Shown in pieces: positions 12,361-25,826 of a stretch of 64,000 nt of DNA (its first letter is position 1; the number at the start of each line of letters is the position of its first letter). A model generated the notes under the pieces. That model saw only the letters and a program-made list of their open reading frames with translations, was not told where the DNA came from and searched no databases. The translations under genes were made by a program, and so were the position numbers. Source of the stretch: Azadirachta indica (Eukaryota > Streptophyta > Magnoliopsida > Sapindales > Meliaceae); NCBI GenBank assembly GCA_022749755.1, contig CM040453.1:1634102-1698101 (forward strand), in the 5' to 3' direction.

Positions 12361-13044
12361 AAATACAGACTTAAACTGGTTTCAAACATGGACCCCACGT
12401 CACTTTGATGCTCCAATCTGGACAAATTGTTAAAGAAATCACTTCTTTAAATTTTTTTTATTTTTATTTTTATTAATTTGTACACAAATTATGATATCAT
12501 TCAAAATTGCTTAAGAAATAAAACAATTATTGAAATTTTAAAAATGTTTCATTTGTCTTTTTTTTTTTTTTTCAAGAAAAGGAAGTTGATGGGTCCTAAT
12601 GCTGTTGCTATGGAACATTGAAATTTCAACCACAAATAAAGTTTAGTATAGTGTTAGTAGTTAACAAGAAGGTAATTCAACTAAAAATGTGAGAATTTAC
12701 ATTAGCGGGAAATGAAGGACACGCTAAATTAGAGAATCAATCTCTTGCTCTATCTTTACTTCTTGCATGTGATTTATGTACTCGATATGTTTAAAAATGT
12801 TAAAAATACTTTCAACAATAAAAATAATAAGCATGATATTTAAGTCGTTAAATTCTTATAATTTTTAAAATAAACACATAATTATCTTTTTATATCAAAT
12901 AAGTCCTTCATATTGTTACAATCAAACATTCAAAAATTTAATATTATATATTATACAAATAGTATGATCATTTCCATATCCTGGCCTATTTAATTTTTTT
13001 ATTAAATTGTGCTTTATTCAAAAATATAAAAATTAAGGATATGA

Positions 13045-13062
13045 GTGCGTGTGTGTGTGTGA
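13045..13062. repeat. (GT)n microsatellite
   Basis: A short GT dinucleotide run with one CG interruption near its start, in AT-rich intergenic DNA. Confidence 0.8.
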
Positions 13063-14086
13063 GTCTCCGTAATTAAAATATATACAAAAATATTTTTTAA
13101 GAAAGCATTTGTTATTTTTATATAATTGTAACAGCTAATAATTCTTCTTTGCCAGACAAGATGATTGAAGAACCTTAGAGGAACCTTTGAAAGCCTATTC
13201 AATCAATGCATTTCTTTTTTTTAAAAAAAAAACAAAAAACTCATTTTGCTTTAAATTTTATTTTAACTATTCAAAGCAGGATACGCTTAATTAATTTATG
13301 TAATTAAATATCTGAACTGTGAGTTGGTTTCCAGTTTGAGTAATGAGTTGCATAGTGAGACTTTCATTTTCTTTAATTTAATCAATAACAATTTGAATAT
13401 TAATCTCATTAAAATAAAAATAAAAATGTAATACTTTAATCAATACTTATTATTAATTAACAATAATATTTATCCATCACTTGAGGTTAAGTAACCTATA
13501 TTTGACGACAAGTGATTTTATTATGTTATAAACATGAATTAAAAATCATAATTTCTTTAAATTTCATACATGCTATTGTTTAATGCTTATTTCTAATTCA
13601 TATTCATTATATTTATAATTTTTTTTATAAAAATGATGACTAATAAAAGAGAATTAATTAATTAAAAACGCAATTGCCCTTTATTTGATTAGTCAAGAGG
13701 TGAACAATGTTATTAATGATAATACCTTATTAAGAATAAATGTATGGCTGGAGAAATTTATTAATTAATGCAACGATTTTATTGGCAAAATGAATTTAGG
13801 TAGGAACTCTAAAAGACTTATTCATGTGATATTGGTTTTTAATTGAACTAAGTTATTGATGCAATTATATGTTATATGTGCATTATAAAACCATCCATAT
13901 CTCTCACTACGTTACACGAGACTCTATTATATTAAACAGATATTTACTAATATTTATATTCTAACTAATATCAGTATTTTTGTAAAAAAGAAAAATAACT
14001 TTAAAATATTTTAAATTCATAATTTAATTTTTTGCGTTTTACAAATGTTAATAATTAAATTAAAAATTTAATATTATATTAAGTTC

Positions 14087-14116
14087 CTCTCTCTCTCTCT
14101 ATATATATATATATAT
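14087..14116. repeat. Compound (CT)n(AT)n microsatellite
   Basis: A CT run passes directly into an AT run, a typical compound repeat. Confidence 0.85.
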
Positions 14117-14874
14117 TCCAACAATATAAAGTTTTAATTTTACAATTATAACAATCCATAAAATTATAAAATTTTAATTAAAATTAAAATTTTATCTATA
14201 AAAAAAACCTCTAACAATCAAATAAATTATTTGAAGAATAAAGTTTAAGAACAAAGAATAAAGAAACTAAAAATTAGGTTAAGACTGGTTTACTATAACA
14301 GACTTTTTTCTAAAATACAAAAAGACGTATCTAAAATAACGTTATTTTGGTAACATAATATATAAAAAAAAAAAGATAAAATGAATATCCTATGTTGATA
14401 TCTACAAGATATTTTAGTATATATAAATATCCGTAAGATATTTCAAAATATATCTTAATGTATCTTATACAAATTTTATACATCCTTATTATGTTTTATC
14501 CATATATTTTTTATAATTACATTTCCATTAGAATTGAAATGGATATTCACAAAACTAGTATCTGTTGCCATCCGGTTCTTAAATTTTGGTTCACCTCTTG
14601 TTTTGGAATGTTAGATTTAAATTTTTTTTTATCGTTTTTAATTTTTCTTAATATATATATTTTAAGAAGTATAAATAAAATTAAAAAATAAGAAAATAAA
14701 TTTTTGGTTTTATTTATCAAACTTGACCAACTATTTAATGAAAATATGTGGGTGAATTTCTAATGAAAGCAAAATAGACAACTATGGATGTAATTGACAG
14801 AACGCATTGGACTGTATTAGATTGAAATATAATGGATTGGATTTGATTGTAAAAGATTGTATTAGAATATAGTA

Positions 14875-15193
14875 ACATGTTTGGTGTGTGATTATAATAT
14901 AATATATCAATTGTATAAAATTTATTTTTATTATTTAATTATATATTTTTTAATTAATAATTAAATAATTTAAAAAAAATTATTATTTTATTTTAAAAAA
15001 TAATTTTTTTAAAAAATAAACAAAAATACTACAATCGAACTAGATCCAAATATAAGGACAGGTAAAATTTAGGAATTTGAATTATATTATTTTTAATTTT
15101 TATATATTTCAATCTTGATACTAAATATTGGATAAAAAATTTTTTTGTCTCAAATAGTAAAATAATATAGTTCAAACTCGCTTACTAAACATG
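14875..15193. mobile_element. Possible small inverted-repeat element (weak)
   Basis: The left end CATGTTTGGTGTGTGATTA resembles the complement of the right end, CATGTTTAGTAAGCGAGTT. Both then run into AT-rich sequence containing TATATTAT-like blocks. The layout resembles hAT-type MITEs. I could not identify a clear target duplication, and AT-rich sequence makes chance similarity likely. Confidence 0.3.
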
Positions 15194-15822
15194 GCCGGTG
15201 GGTGACGTGTGAGTGCACATATGATAAGTAAATTTTCATATATTTTTGATTAATTAATTAATTATTTAGATACAAAATTTTGACTAATGATATTATTATT
15301 TAGGGAGATTTTCAATAGTAACAAAATTAAGAATTTAATTTTCTAAAATAATTATTATTCAAAGTTTGTATAAAAAATGATCCAGTTAGGTTAAAATATC
15401 CTCATAAAAAATTTTTAAAAATAATTAATATTTACTTTCAATAAGGGTATTTTCGTTTAAAAAAATTTAAGTAGATTATTTTTGTAATAAATTTTAAATA
15501 GTGGGCATTGATAAAAATTTAGCCCGAATATGGGGTATTTTGGTTAATTTTCTTATTATTTATAACTTAGAGAAGGGTAGGGTAAAAGCTGAAGAGAAAA
15601 TGCGAGAATCTTTGAAAAATTGCAAGAAAAAGCGTGAAAGGGCGTGTAGTATATATACCGTATATATACAGTACAAATAATTAATTTGTTGAAACTTGGG
15701 ATATTCCGTACGTACTAAAATTAAAAGAATTTTGTAAATTAAAAACTCATAAATGAATAATTTTACTTTTGTCTCATAAAGCAAGCAAGTATTGACATGA
15801 TTGCATGCGGTGTGAGGAATAT

Positions 15823-15860
15823 AAAAAAAAAAAAAAAATAATAATAATAATAATAATAAT
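15823..15860. repeat. A-tract plus (TAA)n microsatellite
   Basis: A run of about 15 adenines is followed by about seven TAA units. Confidence 0.9.
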
Positions 15861-16388
15861 GAAAAACAAACTAAATGATTGATCGGTGAGTTAATAATTA
15901 CGAAGTGTTTCACTTTCTGCATTAAATTGTGTCAAAAATAAATTACTGATAAATGTTTTCATTTTACAAGACACTACCGATACTGTTAAATCACTTTAAT
16001 ATTGTCGGTCATTAATTGAAATGATATTTGATAATATCTAATTTATAAAATAAAAATATAAAATATTTTGAACACAATAAATTAGTACTTATGTTTTATA
16101 AAATGTCCCTAAAGAATCATTCAAACGAAACGAATAAAATGGCCAGCTGGCCACGTGTTAATATATATTAGCTAGGTAGGAAGTAGTACAAACAAGCTCT
16201 TGACAAATAAATATGCATGGTTCGCGAATATTTTTCAATTTTCACGAGTAACTCTCCATGCAAAGCAATACCACTGCATGCTCAAACTTTGTCTATTCAT
16301 TCACAGCCAAGCCAAAAGCACTTTTCTAGACAGCAAGCGCTTGATTTTTAAGGCTTTGTTTGGTGGTGGGGTATCCCACATCAATTAA

Positions 16389-16413
16389 GTTGTTGTTGTT
16401 GTTGTTGTTGTTG
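16389..16413. repeat. (TTG)n microsatellite
   Basis: About eight TTG units are followed by degenerate units (CCGTTGTCGCTG). Confidence 0.9.
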
Positions 16414-17704
16414 CCGTTGTCGCTGCTAACCCTAGCTGCTTTTGAACGCAGATACTTATAAATTTGACAGCGATTGACGCATGCCAGCTGAGGCTTACAC
16501 TTATCCTATCTATATTTATCATTGCTCGCTCCCTCCCTCCGCCAAAGGTCTTGTTTGGATTAAGTAGTTCTAGCTTTTTTGTTAAGCACTTTTCTGACCA
16601 TTACGTACTCTATTCTCTGTGGTTAGGGATTGGAATCGATCAGTTTGTTGTAATCCTAAAATCTTTGCTTTTTGCTTCTACCTGGATAGCTTCTAGCGGT
16701 TTTCTAATTGAGAATAACGTAGTGTTTTAAAATGAAAAATTTTCATATTTTACGTTGTTGAATAATAAAATTACTTATATTCAAATATAAGTCGGATTTT
16801 AAACTTAAATAGAAATAAATAAATAAATGATATAATATATTTTTTGTAAAATCTAATAGAGAATCTAATAATTAACTCCAAAGAACTAACGATATTGAAG
16901 TCAAAATAATGCAAACATAGGATACTCTACTTAATGTAATTAACTTTGAAAAAAATTCACTTATATTGAATTCCAAATTATAAATATATTTATTTTTTGC
17001 TGAGGCTAACTTTGTCTAATTAATTATAATACATTTTGAAAAAATTTCACTTATGTTGATTTCTAGATTATAAATATACATAGAAATTAAACAAAGTCTA
17101 ATATCTTGGGTTGGGATTAGTTTATTACGTACAACTTTTTTCATAATTATTATAATTAAAAGAATATTATAATAACATTCGAGATGATGACGTGTATAGA
17201 GAAAAATCCTTGTTTGACTAGTTGACATTTGATTCCGTGAATGCCGTACAAACGGTCAAAAATATACAAAAGCGTGATCCCAAATCGACGGCAATGCCAA
17301 ACAGATACTTAGGATACTCCAAGCCCCTACAGTTAATCAAAACTTTGCCTTGGAGTTAATTAAATTCATATAATAATTAATTGATCAGACCCATTGATAG
17401 CGATGTTTAATTAAATTGAGATAAATTAAGATTAAGATTAAGCACCTGACGCGTGCACGGATTAACATTAACCCCATTAACTACTAATTTTTAATTTTTT
17501 TCCCTTTTAAAAATACTTTTAGAAAAAATAAATCAAACCACCTCGCAGTTCTGATGTGTGCGAGAGATTCCAAATGTAAATCTCTTATTATGACAGAGAT
17601 TTCTATTTATATATATATTTTTAAAAAAAGGTTGTAGGACTAATTCAGAGGCAATGAAATAATAACAGTGGAGTCACGTGTTGAATGATTAATACACTAA
17701 TTAT

Positions 17705-18121
17705 CCATTTAGTTTAATTTTTTTATCGGTGAAAAGACTTTTTAATGATAAAATTTTTTTTCAAAATTTTTAATATCATTTAGTTAACAATGAAAAAGAA
17801 TTTTTGAAAATTAAAAAAATTATTTTTCTTTTATTAGAAGAAGTCCAAAATTTAGGTTTTTGATAGTAGAACTTTCCCAACTTTTTTAAAAGCTATAATT
17901 ATTTAAAATACCCTTACTTTATTTTACAAATTCTACTTAATTTTTTTAAACTAAAACATTAAAAATCTATTTATTAAAGTAATTACTCAAAATTTTCTTA
18001 AAAATCATTTGTGATAACCAAATAATTAATAAATTTTTATTAAAAACTATACTTATAAAAATTTTACGGATAAAAATTCTATTAAAAAAAGTTTTATTTA
18101 AAAAGTTATATCAAATGTACC
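17705..18121. mobile_element. Possible MITE with CATTT... inverted ends (weak)
   Basis: The left end CATTTAGTTTAATTTTTTTA can be aligned with the complement of the right end, CATTTGATATAACTTTTTAA. Both are followed by a CTTTTT block and ATAAAATT or ATAGAATT blocks. Length and AT content fit small plant MITEs. No target duplication is clear. Confidence 0.3.
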
Positions 18122-18255
18122 CTAAACAATTGAGTTGAGTGTGTATTATTTATATATTAATTATAAATTAAAATTATACGATGAATAAAAGGATAATGGA
18201 CTTGGTTGACGCCAACACCGTGGTTTGGTAAATTTTAACTTGCAGAAGAATGTGG

Positions 18256-18281
18256 TAATTAATTAATTAATTAATTAATTA
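18256..18281. repeat. (AATT)n tetranucleotide repeat
   Basis: About six to seven AATT units in intergenic DNA. Confidence 0.85.
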
Positions 18282-18624
18282 GGTCCCAAGTCTTTCTCAT
18301 TGATTAATTTGTCTTTCATCTTTCCAATTGGTCTTTTTCTTCGTTGCTTAATCAGTGTTATTTTAATGTTAGTTGGTCCACAAATTTTTTAAAATAGTAC
18401 CAAGAAAAGAAAAAAAAAATTTAACATCCCTCTTTATATTTTAAATTTAAAATATAAATTAATTTTTAAAAATTTTGCGTTTTAAATGAAAATTAGAAAA
18501 ATCTCACAGCTATATAATAATAACAATAGTGTATATTTAAGGAAAAAGAGGATGTGCATGTGTGGTGTATGGAGGTTAGGATGCAATTGCTGGATGATGC
18601 ACATGCAGTACAACTCATGCCGTC

Positions 18625-18659
18625 TGTATGTATGTATGTATGTATGTATGTATGTATGT
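18625..18659. repeat. (GTAT)n tetranucleotide microsatellite
   Basis: About eight perfect GTAT units. It is likely to be length-variable among individuals. Confidence 0.9.
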
Positions 18660-20183
18660 GGAAATATTGGATGCTATATTAATGTCATGTAACGGCATGT
18701 TGTGTCATGTTATGTACGCCTGTTACTCCTGCTAAGTTCACCCCACCATCACATGATTCGGTTAGGTTTAACATTTAGGTTAACGTTACTTTCTCTTTCC
18801 GTCTTCTAATTTTCATTCTTTTACCACTCTACTCGCCCAACCCAACCCAACCCAACAGAGCAATATGTTCTTTTCTTTTATCTATTTTTTATAAAAAAAA
18901 ATAAAATATTAATATTTGAGTGTACAACTCGAATTTAACACATTAAATAGAAATCTATATCCATGTTATATGTATATATATATATATGATGGATATTAAA
19001 ACAGAAAGCCCAATTTGCATGCGAACTAGTCCGGTATACAGACTCGTTTTCCCAGTTTGAAAATCCAATCGATTTCATTGGGGTTCTCTTCATTCATCTA
19101 CGAAGAAGATTGGTATAAATTCAGGGATGTGGAGAATGTGAGGACTGAATTTTACATTTTCCAACTTTACTACTTTCATCAAATTTTACGAACAGTACAT
19201 AATTAATGTAAATAAATAATAGCTGAATTTTATATTTTGCCAAAGATTATTTTATGTTTAATCACAAATATTCAAAGCAAATTAAAATAAGTCATGTTAC
19301 TGCAAATTTAATTAGATTATGAAAAACCATTTTTTTTTTAAAAAAAAATTAATAGCTATTTCATTGTGATTCGTCCGATGAAAATTAAATACAAAATTTT
19401 TATTCATATTATTTGAAATTGAAAAATTAAAGTATATGTTATATTGATATCCAAAATCGAAAGAGTAAAATATTTATTATGTTAACGATTCTACAGATTT
19501 TTGAATCCATAGATCAATGATTACGATCGTATTACACTTTTTTTTTTTTTTTGAAATTTATCTGGACAAACCATTTTATAATTTATTTGCTTCGAATCTC
19601 CTAAACACATATACATGTTTAAAAGCAAACGATTCTATATTTTAATTTAGTTTTACTAATCTTACATGCTTAGAAATTGATACCCAACTAGTTAATAATA
19701 GTAGAGTTTTTTTTTTTTTTTTTTAATTAATTATTAAATTAAATGATAAGCAATGGCTAGCTAATCAAGGTTTTCGTTTCTTGTGCTAATAAGAAATTAA
19801 TCAAAAAATCACTCAAATTAAACACGTTTATACATGGATGTTTTTTGTTGCATGTGTAATGTACGTATGAAAGCGATCGAAAGCAATATTTATCATCATG
19901 ACTTGGGAGAAATTAAAGCATGCAGTTGCGAGATTGCATGCAAAAGCTAAAAACATGGCCGCACCATTAAAACGCGACGTCCTACTTAATAATTTCTAAA
20001 AGCAGCGCCATAAAGAAAAAACAATTAAACATCTAAATTAAAGCCCCATCAATGATTAATTTGTATACGAAATGATATCTATTTTTAGGGCTAAATTCAT
20101 CCATATAACAAAGCAGCAAAGAAAAACGTTTTTCCAATATATCTGCAGAAAGCAAATTAAATTAATTATAAATTAAAGAAAAA

Positions 20184-20594
20184 ATGAGTTTGGCTGTTCT
20201 TGATGGCTCAACGGTGACAAAATTTGTGGAGAACTCAGAAGTGTTTGAGAAATGTGTGAAGGAATGCTTCGAGAGTTTAAACGTGGCTAAGAACGGAGAA
20301 CTTACACGTAATGTGCTGCGAGAAAGATTTGATAGGTTTTTCGAGATGGAAGATGAGGTACAGCCGAAAGAAGAGATAGATCGTCTTTACAACAACGTAT
20401 TTGAGAGATTTGATGAAGATAGAAATGGGAATATTGATAGCAATGAGTTTAGGTGTTTAATGAAGGAGATTATGCTTGCCATGGCTCGTGGTGTTGGTAA
20501 TTCTCTTGTTGTTGTCGCTTTGGAGCACGATAGCCTCCTTAATAAGGCTGTTCAATATGAATCTGCTGCAGCAGCACCTCCTGCTATTTATTAA
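20184..20594 (+). CDS. Small EF-hand calcium-binding protein
   Basis: An intronless gene for a 136-residue protein like Arabidopsis At1g54530, which sits next to the FLAP1 homologue there. One canonical EF-hand loop occupies residues 77-88 (DEDRNGNIDSNE), with D77, D79, N81, D85 and E88 at calcium-coordinating positions and G82 at the hinge. The earlier helix-loop-helix around residues 28-50 (LNVAKNGELTRNVL) lacks most ligands and is a degenerate EF hand. The C-terminus is hydrophobic then Ala- and Pro-rich (AAAAPPAIY). There is no signal peptide. It is probably a cytosolic calcium sensor or pairing partner, but no target can be read from the sequence. Stop is at 20592-20594. Confidence 0.85.
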   Translation: MSLAVLDGSTVTKFVENSEVFEKCVKECFESLNVAKNGELTRNVLRERFDRFFEMEDEVQPKEEIDRLYNNVFERFDEDRNGNIDSNEFRCLMKEIMLAMARGVGNSLVVVALEHDSLLNKAVQYESAAAAPPAIY

Positions 20595-23349
20595 TTAATT
20601 AGATTTTATAAGCCTCAAATTAATTAACTATTTGGGATATATAATTGATATTCATTAACTAAGTCAATATATATATATATATACATAACATATATTGTTT
20701 GTTGACAATTAATTGGATAGTTGTTTTTCATATGGCATATCTAAAGTTGTGAATATATGTAGCATTAATTAAAAACGGAATTAATGGTTAAATATATTTC
20801 ATCTGGAATTTGTATAACTAAAATAAATCAAATTCATCAGTTTAATTAATATTGATTGTTTCGTGTTCATGAAATAATACATGTTAAATTGTGATGTACC
20901 TAATATTTCATACGTTGGCAGTGTGCATGAACCATGGTTTTTATCAAACTTGATACATACATATAAATTAAAGAACCTAAGAAATATATGTGTTAAAATT
21001 ATAATGGTAGCTAGCTAAGCTCAGCTAGGGCATGTATTGGTGCTGTGTAATATTGAAATATATATTCTTAATTTGACTGGGAAACCGGGATTTGCTTCAC
21101 ATGTATCAATACAATAATAATATATCATGTATGCGTTGAACAATTTGCAACACAAATTAAGCAACCTCTTATCTTCTTGTGGGTAATTACCCTAGCAAAA
21201 TCATTGCCGCTGCATGCTTCCAAAATACATCCCCTGGGTTAATTAATAGTATACAAGAAATTGAGTTATCTTTTTCTTGTACATACGAACTCAATAGAAT
21301 TAATATAAAAAAGAATTAATTTTGGGTTCACGCATATTCTCTAATATTAACTAACATACACATCAATTGAAAAAAAATAATTTATAGATTAAATTGGAAC
21401 TATTAGAAGAGGAATTAATATATAATAAATAATGTACATGCTTGTATTGATCATGGTATGTATTATTAGTTTTATGTGTAGATGGGATATTTGTTGGAAT
21501 TCTATTACTCAAAGTTACTAAATTATTTTGTTATACACACACACACACACGATCGAGTAATGTTAGCCAGCTAGCTTAGCTCCTACCTGATCACATTATT
21601 ATTTCAACAATTGTATGAATAAATACAAAATGAATTGTACATGCTGATACATACATATACATAAATACATTATATATAAAAATACGTCCAAATTATTTGG
21701 GGGAGTGACGTCTGTCGGTCTAACCACCAATGGCTAGCAGGCAGGTGATTTATTTCAAGATGTAAATGCTTCATTAATTAATTCTCATTGTCACATGCAT
21801 TAATTTTTTAGTATATCGAACCCTTTTTTTATTTTTTTATTTTTTTCTCTTTTTAAATTAAACCCGTCAGGAGAGAGAGAATAATATTATTAATTTGAAA
21901 AAAGAGTTATTAAAATATAGGGAATACTAACATATAACTCGAAACTTAAAATGTAATAAGAAAAATTAAAACTAGTAGAAAAAATAATGGGAGAAAATAC
22001 CATCATATACAAAATATCGTTTCTCAACAAAAATGACGACAAATTATTCTTTACGGATTAAAGAAATTAAAAACAAAAAAAATAAAGGATTCCAACCAAT
22101 GCATCGAGGAAATCATAATTAAAGAATTCGATCCAATTCAATTCATTAAAATTGTAAAAAATATGTAGTCGTTAATAAGAAATTAATTTAGCAAAATGTA
22201 GCAGTTTCAAATTGCATGGACAATAGATAAAATAAAGAAAATTAAAGGAAGAGCTAGCCAGGCAGACAATTAACATGTTTTTAAATAATACTTATAGTTG
22301 GTATATATTATACATATATACTTCCTTTCTTAATTACTTAATTGTATAAACAAAATTAAAGAAGGTCAACATAATTAATTTATACAATTAAATGTAGAGC
22401 CAATGTTGATCCAACAACAATGAAAACTAACCAAAAAGCTGATAGATAAATCTAAAAGCAGCTAATTGATTGATGAAATGAAGCAATTAGAAGCCCATAA
22501 AAGTGGTTTGCAAGAGTTTTGAGTCTGTTTTCTTTTGATTTCCCTAGGCCCCATGTTGCTCTTTTCTTAAGAGATGGCAAATAAGAAGAAAGAAAAGGTG
22601 GAAATAATTATTAAAAAAATGAAGGGGTGTTAGCTAGCCTCATAATTTAAAAGTGTTTGTAGAGGAAGATCAAACAAAATTGTGACACACACATACACAA
22701 GAAGTCTCTGAAGTGCAACACAGCTCATATTTGTTTGATTTTCATTTTGGGTAGAAAGAGAGAGAAGAGATATCTGTTAATTAATTAAAGCCATTTCTGG
22801 CGCAAATCATGGGGAGAACACACTGGCCATTGGGGGTAGGGCTAAGGTGCATACAGTGCTTTACCATACTTTTTCTCTAATTTTTCATAGTAATTATTTT
22901 TAATATATATATTAAAATGTATAAAGTTTGATTAGCCAAATTAGAGCAAATGCAACTGCTGCTGATGATTGTGATTGTGACGATGAAAGATGAAAGCAAG
23001 CTTTGTGTTCTCATCATTCAAGATTCAAAGCACCCACCTCATTGCCTCTGCCAACAAATTAAATTAAAAAAAAAAAAAAAAGAGAGAATAAATTAATTTA
23101 TTCTTATCAAAAGGCAAACTGCCCATCCATGAATAAAAAAACCAAACACAAAAGCCTCCAAAATCCTCATTCATTTTCCATCTCATGATCTAAACAAAAC
23201 AAAACCCTACCCGACCTTCTCTCTCAAAAATTACTACGCAAACAATTAAACCCATATCTCAAACTCTCTCGTATACCAAAATACAGCTTCTCCTACTGAA
23301 ATGTTTTTTTGTTAAAGAGAACACAAGATATTGCCATCGAAAAAACACC
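20595..23349. other. Intergenic between EF-hand and DUF868 genes
   Basis: AT-rich sequence with a (CA)n run at 21534-21550 and several GCTAGC-type palindromic words. The last few hundred bases should hold the promoter and leader of the DUF868 gene, including pyrimidine-rich sequence near 23215-23240. No gene is recognised. Confidence 0.5.
21534..21550. repeat. (CA)n microsatellite
   Basis: About eight AC units directly before a GATCGA sequence. Confidence 0.85.
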
Positions 23350-24345
23350 ATGATTCCAGCATGTTTCAGCCATCCCAACACAGTTTCGAGCAGCAGCAGC
23401 AGCAGCTCTCAAGTGCCTCAAAATCTCATTACATGCATTTACCAAACTCAGATATGCAACTCACCAACTTATCTCACTCTTACCTGGTCCAAAAATCTCT
23501 TCTCCCATTCCTTAACTATTTACGCTGCTGATTCTTTCTCCATCACCATTTCTCTTTACCCTTCTACTTTCTCATTCTTTCGAACCCGACCCGGTTCCAA
23601 ATCCATCTACTTAACCCACCACCATTACCAGAGAATCAAGCTTTACTGGGACTTCACTCGTGCCGAATTCTCTCAGAACTCTGCTGAGCCTGACTCCTGC
23701 TTTTATGTTGCCATATCATGCAATGGGAAGCTGGAATTCTTCCTTGGTGATCTTCGCGACGAGCTTACTCGAAGGTCTGGCTTGATCATAACTCGCCAAC
23801 TCTCTGATGAGCCGGCTCTGTTGTCAAGGAGAGAGCACGTTTTCGGCCGCAAGAATTATGATTCTCGAGCTCCGTTCTTGGGATCCAAGCATGAAATCGG
23901 TATAGAATGCAGCGGCGATATGCTCAAAGTAAAAGTTGACGGTGAAACCAGCCTTGTCATCAAAAGACTTGCTTGGAAATTCAGAGGCCATGAAAGAATT
24001 TACGTCGATGGCATTGAGGTGGAGTTTTTCTGGGATGTTTTCAACTGGGTCAATGACAATAACAACGATGGAGGCGGAAATGGGCACGGTGTTTTTATTT
24101 TTCAAGTGGGTGATGGAGGAGTGTGGCCGGAGATGGTTGGTCCGGAAAAGAGGCTGATGAAGAAGAGCTTGTCGTCGGCATCAATGCAGTCGGTTTCACT
24201 GTCGCCATCACCGTCGTGCTCGAGTGTTCTGCAGTGGGCGGAGGAGAGCAGTGATGGCGGCAGAAGTTCATGTTCTTCATCTACAAGGTCTTGTGGGAGT
24301 AATGGAGGGTTCTCTTTGTTGTTGTATGCGTGGAGGAAGGATTAA
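23350..24345 (+). CDS. DUF868 family protein, 331 aa
   Basis: A single-exon gene of the plant-specific DUF868 family, whose biochemical function is unknown to me. The protein starts MIPACFSHPNT, followed by a Ser-rich tract and the family signature QNLITCIYQTQICNSPTYL and LTWSKNLFSHSL. Further landmarks are KLYWDFTRAEF, FYVAISCNGKLEFFLGDL, RREHVFGRKNY, LAWKFRGHERIYVDGIEVEF and a C-terminal FSLLLYAWRKD. Family members usually have about 290-340 residues. A Ser-rich low-complexity region lies at about 270-318. A second frame, starting at 23331, overlaps the first 180 bases and is a shadow. A paralogue lies at 46938, and the two are clearly divergent, so this is not a recent tandem copy. There is no signal peptide or membrane segment. 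Confidence 0.88.
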   Translation: MIPACFSHPNTVSSSSSSSSQVPQNLITCIYQTQICNSPTYLTLTWSKNLFSHSLTIYAADSFSITISLYPSTFSFFRTRPGSKSIYLTHHHYQRIKLYWDFTRAEFSQNSAEPDSCFYVAISCNGKLEFFLGDLRDELTRRSGLIITRQLSDEPALLSRREHVFGRKNYDSRAPFLGSKHEIGIECSGDMLKVKVDGETSLVIKRLAWKFRGHERIYVDGIEVEFFWDVFNWVNDNNNDGGGNGHGVFIFQVGDGGVWPEMVGPEKRLMKKSLSSASMQSVSLSPSPSCSSVLQWAEESSDGGRSSCSSSTRSCGSNGGFSLLLYAWRKD

Positions 24346-25826
24346 AATTAAAACTTGCGAGTTAATCTGGGTTGAAATTAAATGTGCTTTGGTTTTATGA
24401 TAAATGATCAAATTATTATTTGTGATATATAAATATATTGTTTGATTTAATTTGAAGATGAATTCTCTAAATTATGTGATCATGAAATATTTTTATTCAA
24501 TGTAAATTGTTGCTTCTAAAAATTTGCATTGGATGTGTAAAATTGGATTGGATTAATGAGTTGTTGATCAGAAGAGCTTGTTTAGCTCCAAATTTAAGTT
24601 TATAATATAGTCAATAATGGATAAAAATTTCTCCTTTGGGGACTTACTGAAGTCATGAAAATGTGCAGACTGAAGACTCTTTGACATTTAAATGCCGGAG
24701 TTGTTGAAGAAAAAGAAAGTCTGATGACACTAGAAATGAAGCATTAGACCCTTAAGAAATTTGACATTTATACTCCAAATGATTATTCTAATTAATTTTA
24801 TAATTAAGAATATATCAAATTGACCATTTTAATTTTCCCCCCTTTACTTGGCCAAAAATTCAAAATACATGAACAATTTGTATAGGTTCATATTCATGAA
24901 AAAAGGGCAAAATTTTCCACGCAAAAAAGGAAATTTCGGAAGGCAAGTAAATTCAAAAGCCTATTTATCAGGCCCACAATGCACATCTTAAAAAGGTAAT
25001 CAATTGCTTGCGCGCATGCTCAGCAATTACTGCTGCCACCACCACCACCACCACCTAGGATTCTCAAATAAACAATCAATTCATGCAAGTATTGAAAAAT
25101 CTAGACATAAATATTAGTTGCTTTCTACTACAAAGTTGTGGACTTTCTGCGCCAGAACATGAGGAGCTCTCATTACTACTTTACAAAGCAAAAAACAATT
25201 ATTCTTGGCGATGTCCCCCTATCATCATTACACTTCCTTGGCTTCTGCCCTTTAAAAACGCAGCAAGGATTTGGCAGTTTTAACTATTTTAAGATCTGGG
25301 TTTTTCTATTTTTTTAATATCAAAATTAAAAAATGTCACTAATGTTTCATTGTTAATAACCTAAAGCAGCCTTTTCGGGGATTTTTTTTTTTTTTTAAGT
25401 TCAACGAGGTAACATGAAAGCAGCTATAATGTGCTTAGTTGGGCATTAAGTTAAACCTGTTCATTACTCTGTCCAAAAAGCATATGACCGTACTTCAAGC
25501 AATGAATATAGCAGCAAGCTCATCATTGATCTCTCTTTTACAAGAATCTAAAGCTTTCCAGGAAGCATTTGATTGCTTCCAAGAGAGCAAGAAAAAACAT
25601 GAAAGTATCTTATATGAGAATTCTATCCTAATACAAGTAATTGGAGTTTTCAGCATCTAGAATCATGCATTATGGTGGCACTAACATGTCAATTACAAGC
25701 AACGAGTTCAAATATTAACATATTTTTACCTATCAGTTTGATCCTGGCAGTTGTAATTACCTACAGGTACTGATATTAGTCATGCAAGGATTCAGGTGGC
25801 GTCAGATCTCTGGAGACTTGTAAATT
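24346..25826. other. Intergenic, convergent DUF868 and DUF2358 3' ends
   Basis: The two genes converge, so both 3' untranslated regions lie here. A (CCA)n run is at 25036-25055. Open frames at 25083 and 25439 are short and show no recognisable domain. Nothing else is seen. Confidence 0.5.
25036..25055. repeat. (CCA)n microsatellite
   Basis: About six CCA units in intergenic DNA. Confidence 0.85.

Larger units (their letters stand above)
11719..20183. other. WNK leader and long AT-rich intergenic region
   Basis: The first few hundred bases hold the WNK 5' leader and promoter, including pyrimidine- and purine-rich tracts and an (AT)n run at 12328-12360. Beyond that, about 7.7 kb is extremely AT-rich with stop codons in all frames and many microsatellites. 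Two possible small inverted-repeat elements are listed separately (14875-15193 and 17705-18121). I see no tRNA, rRNA or protein-coding gene. Isolated G-boxes (CACGTG at 16152 and about 17676) cannot be tied to a gene. Confidence 0.55.

Noticed and set aside
12099..12425. 108-codon frame on the minus strand upstream of WNK
   Set aside because: Much of it translates an AT repeat (YIYIYIYI), the rest shows no domain, and it lies in the WNK leader or promoter.
15295..15545. Suspected inverted-repeat element
   Set aside because: Left and right ends did not align when one was reverse-complemented.
23824..24280. Minus-strand frames of 93 and 61 codons
   Set aside because: They are antisense shadows of the DUF868 coding sequence.
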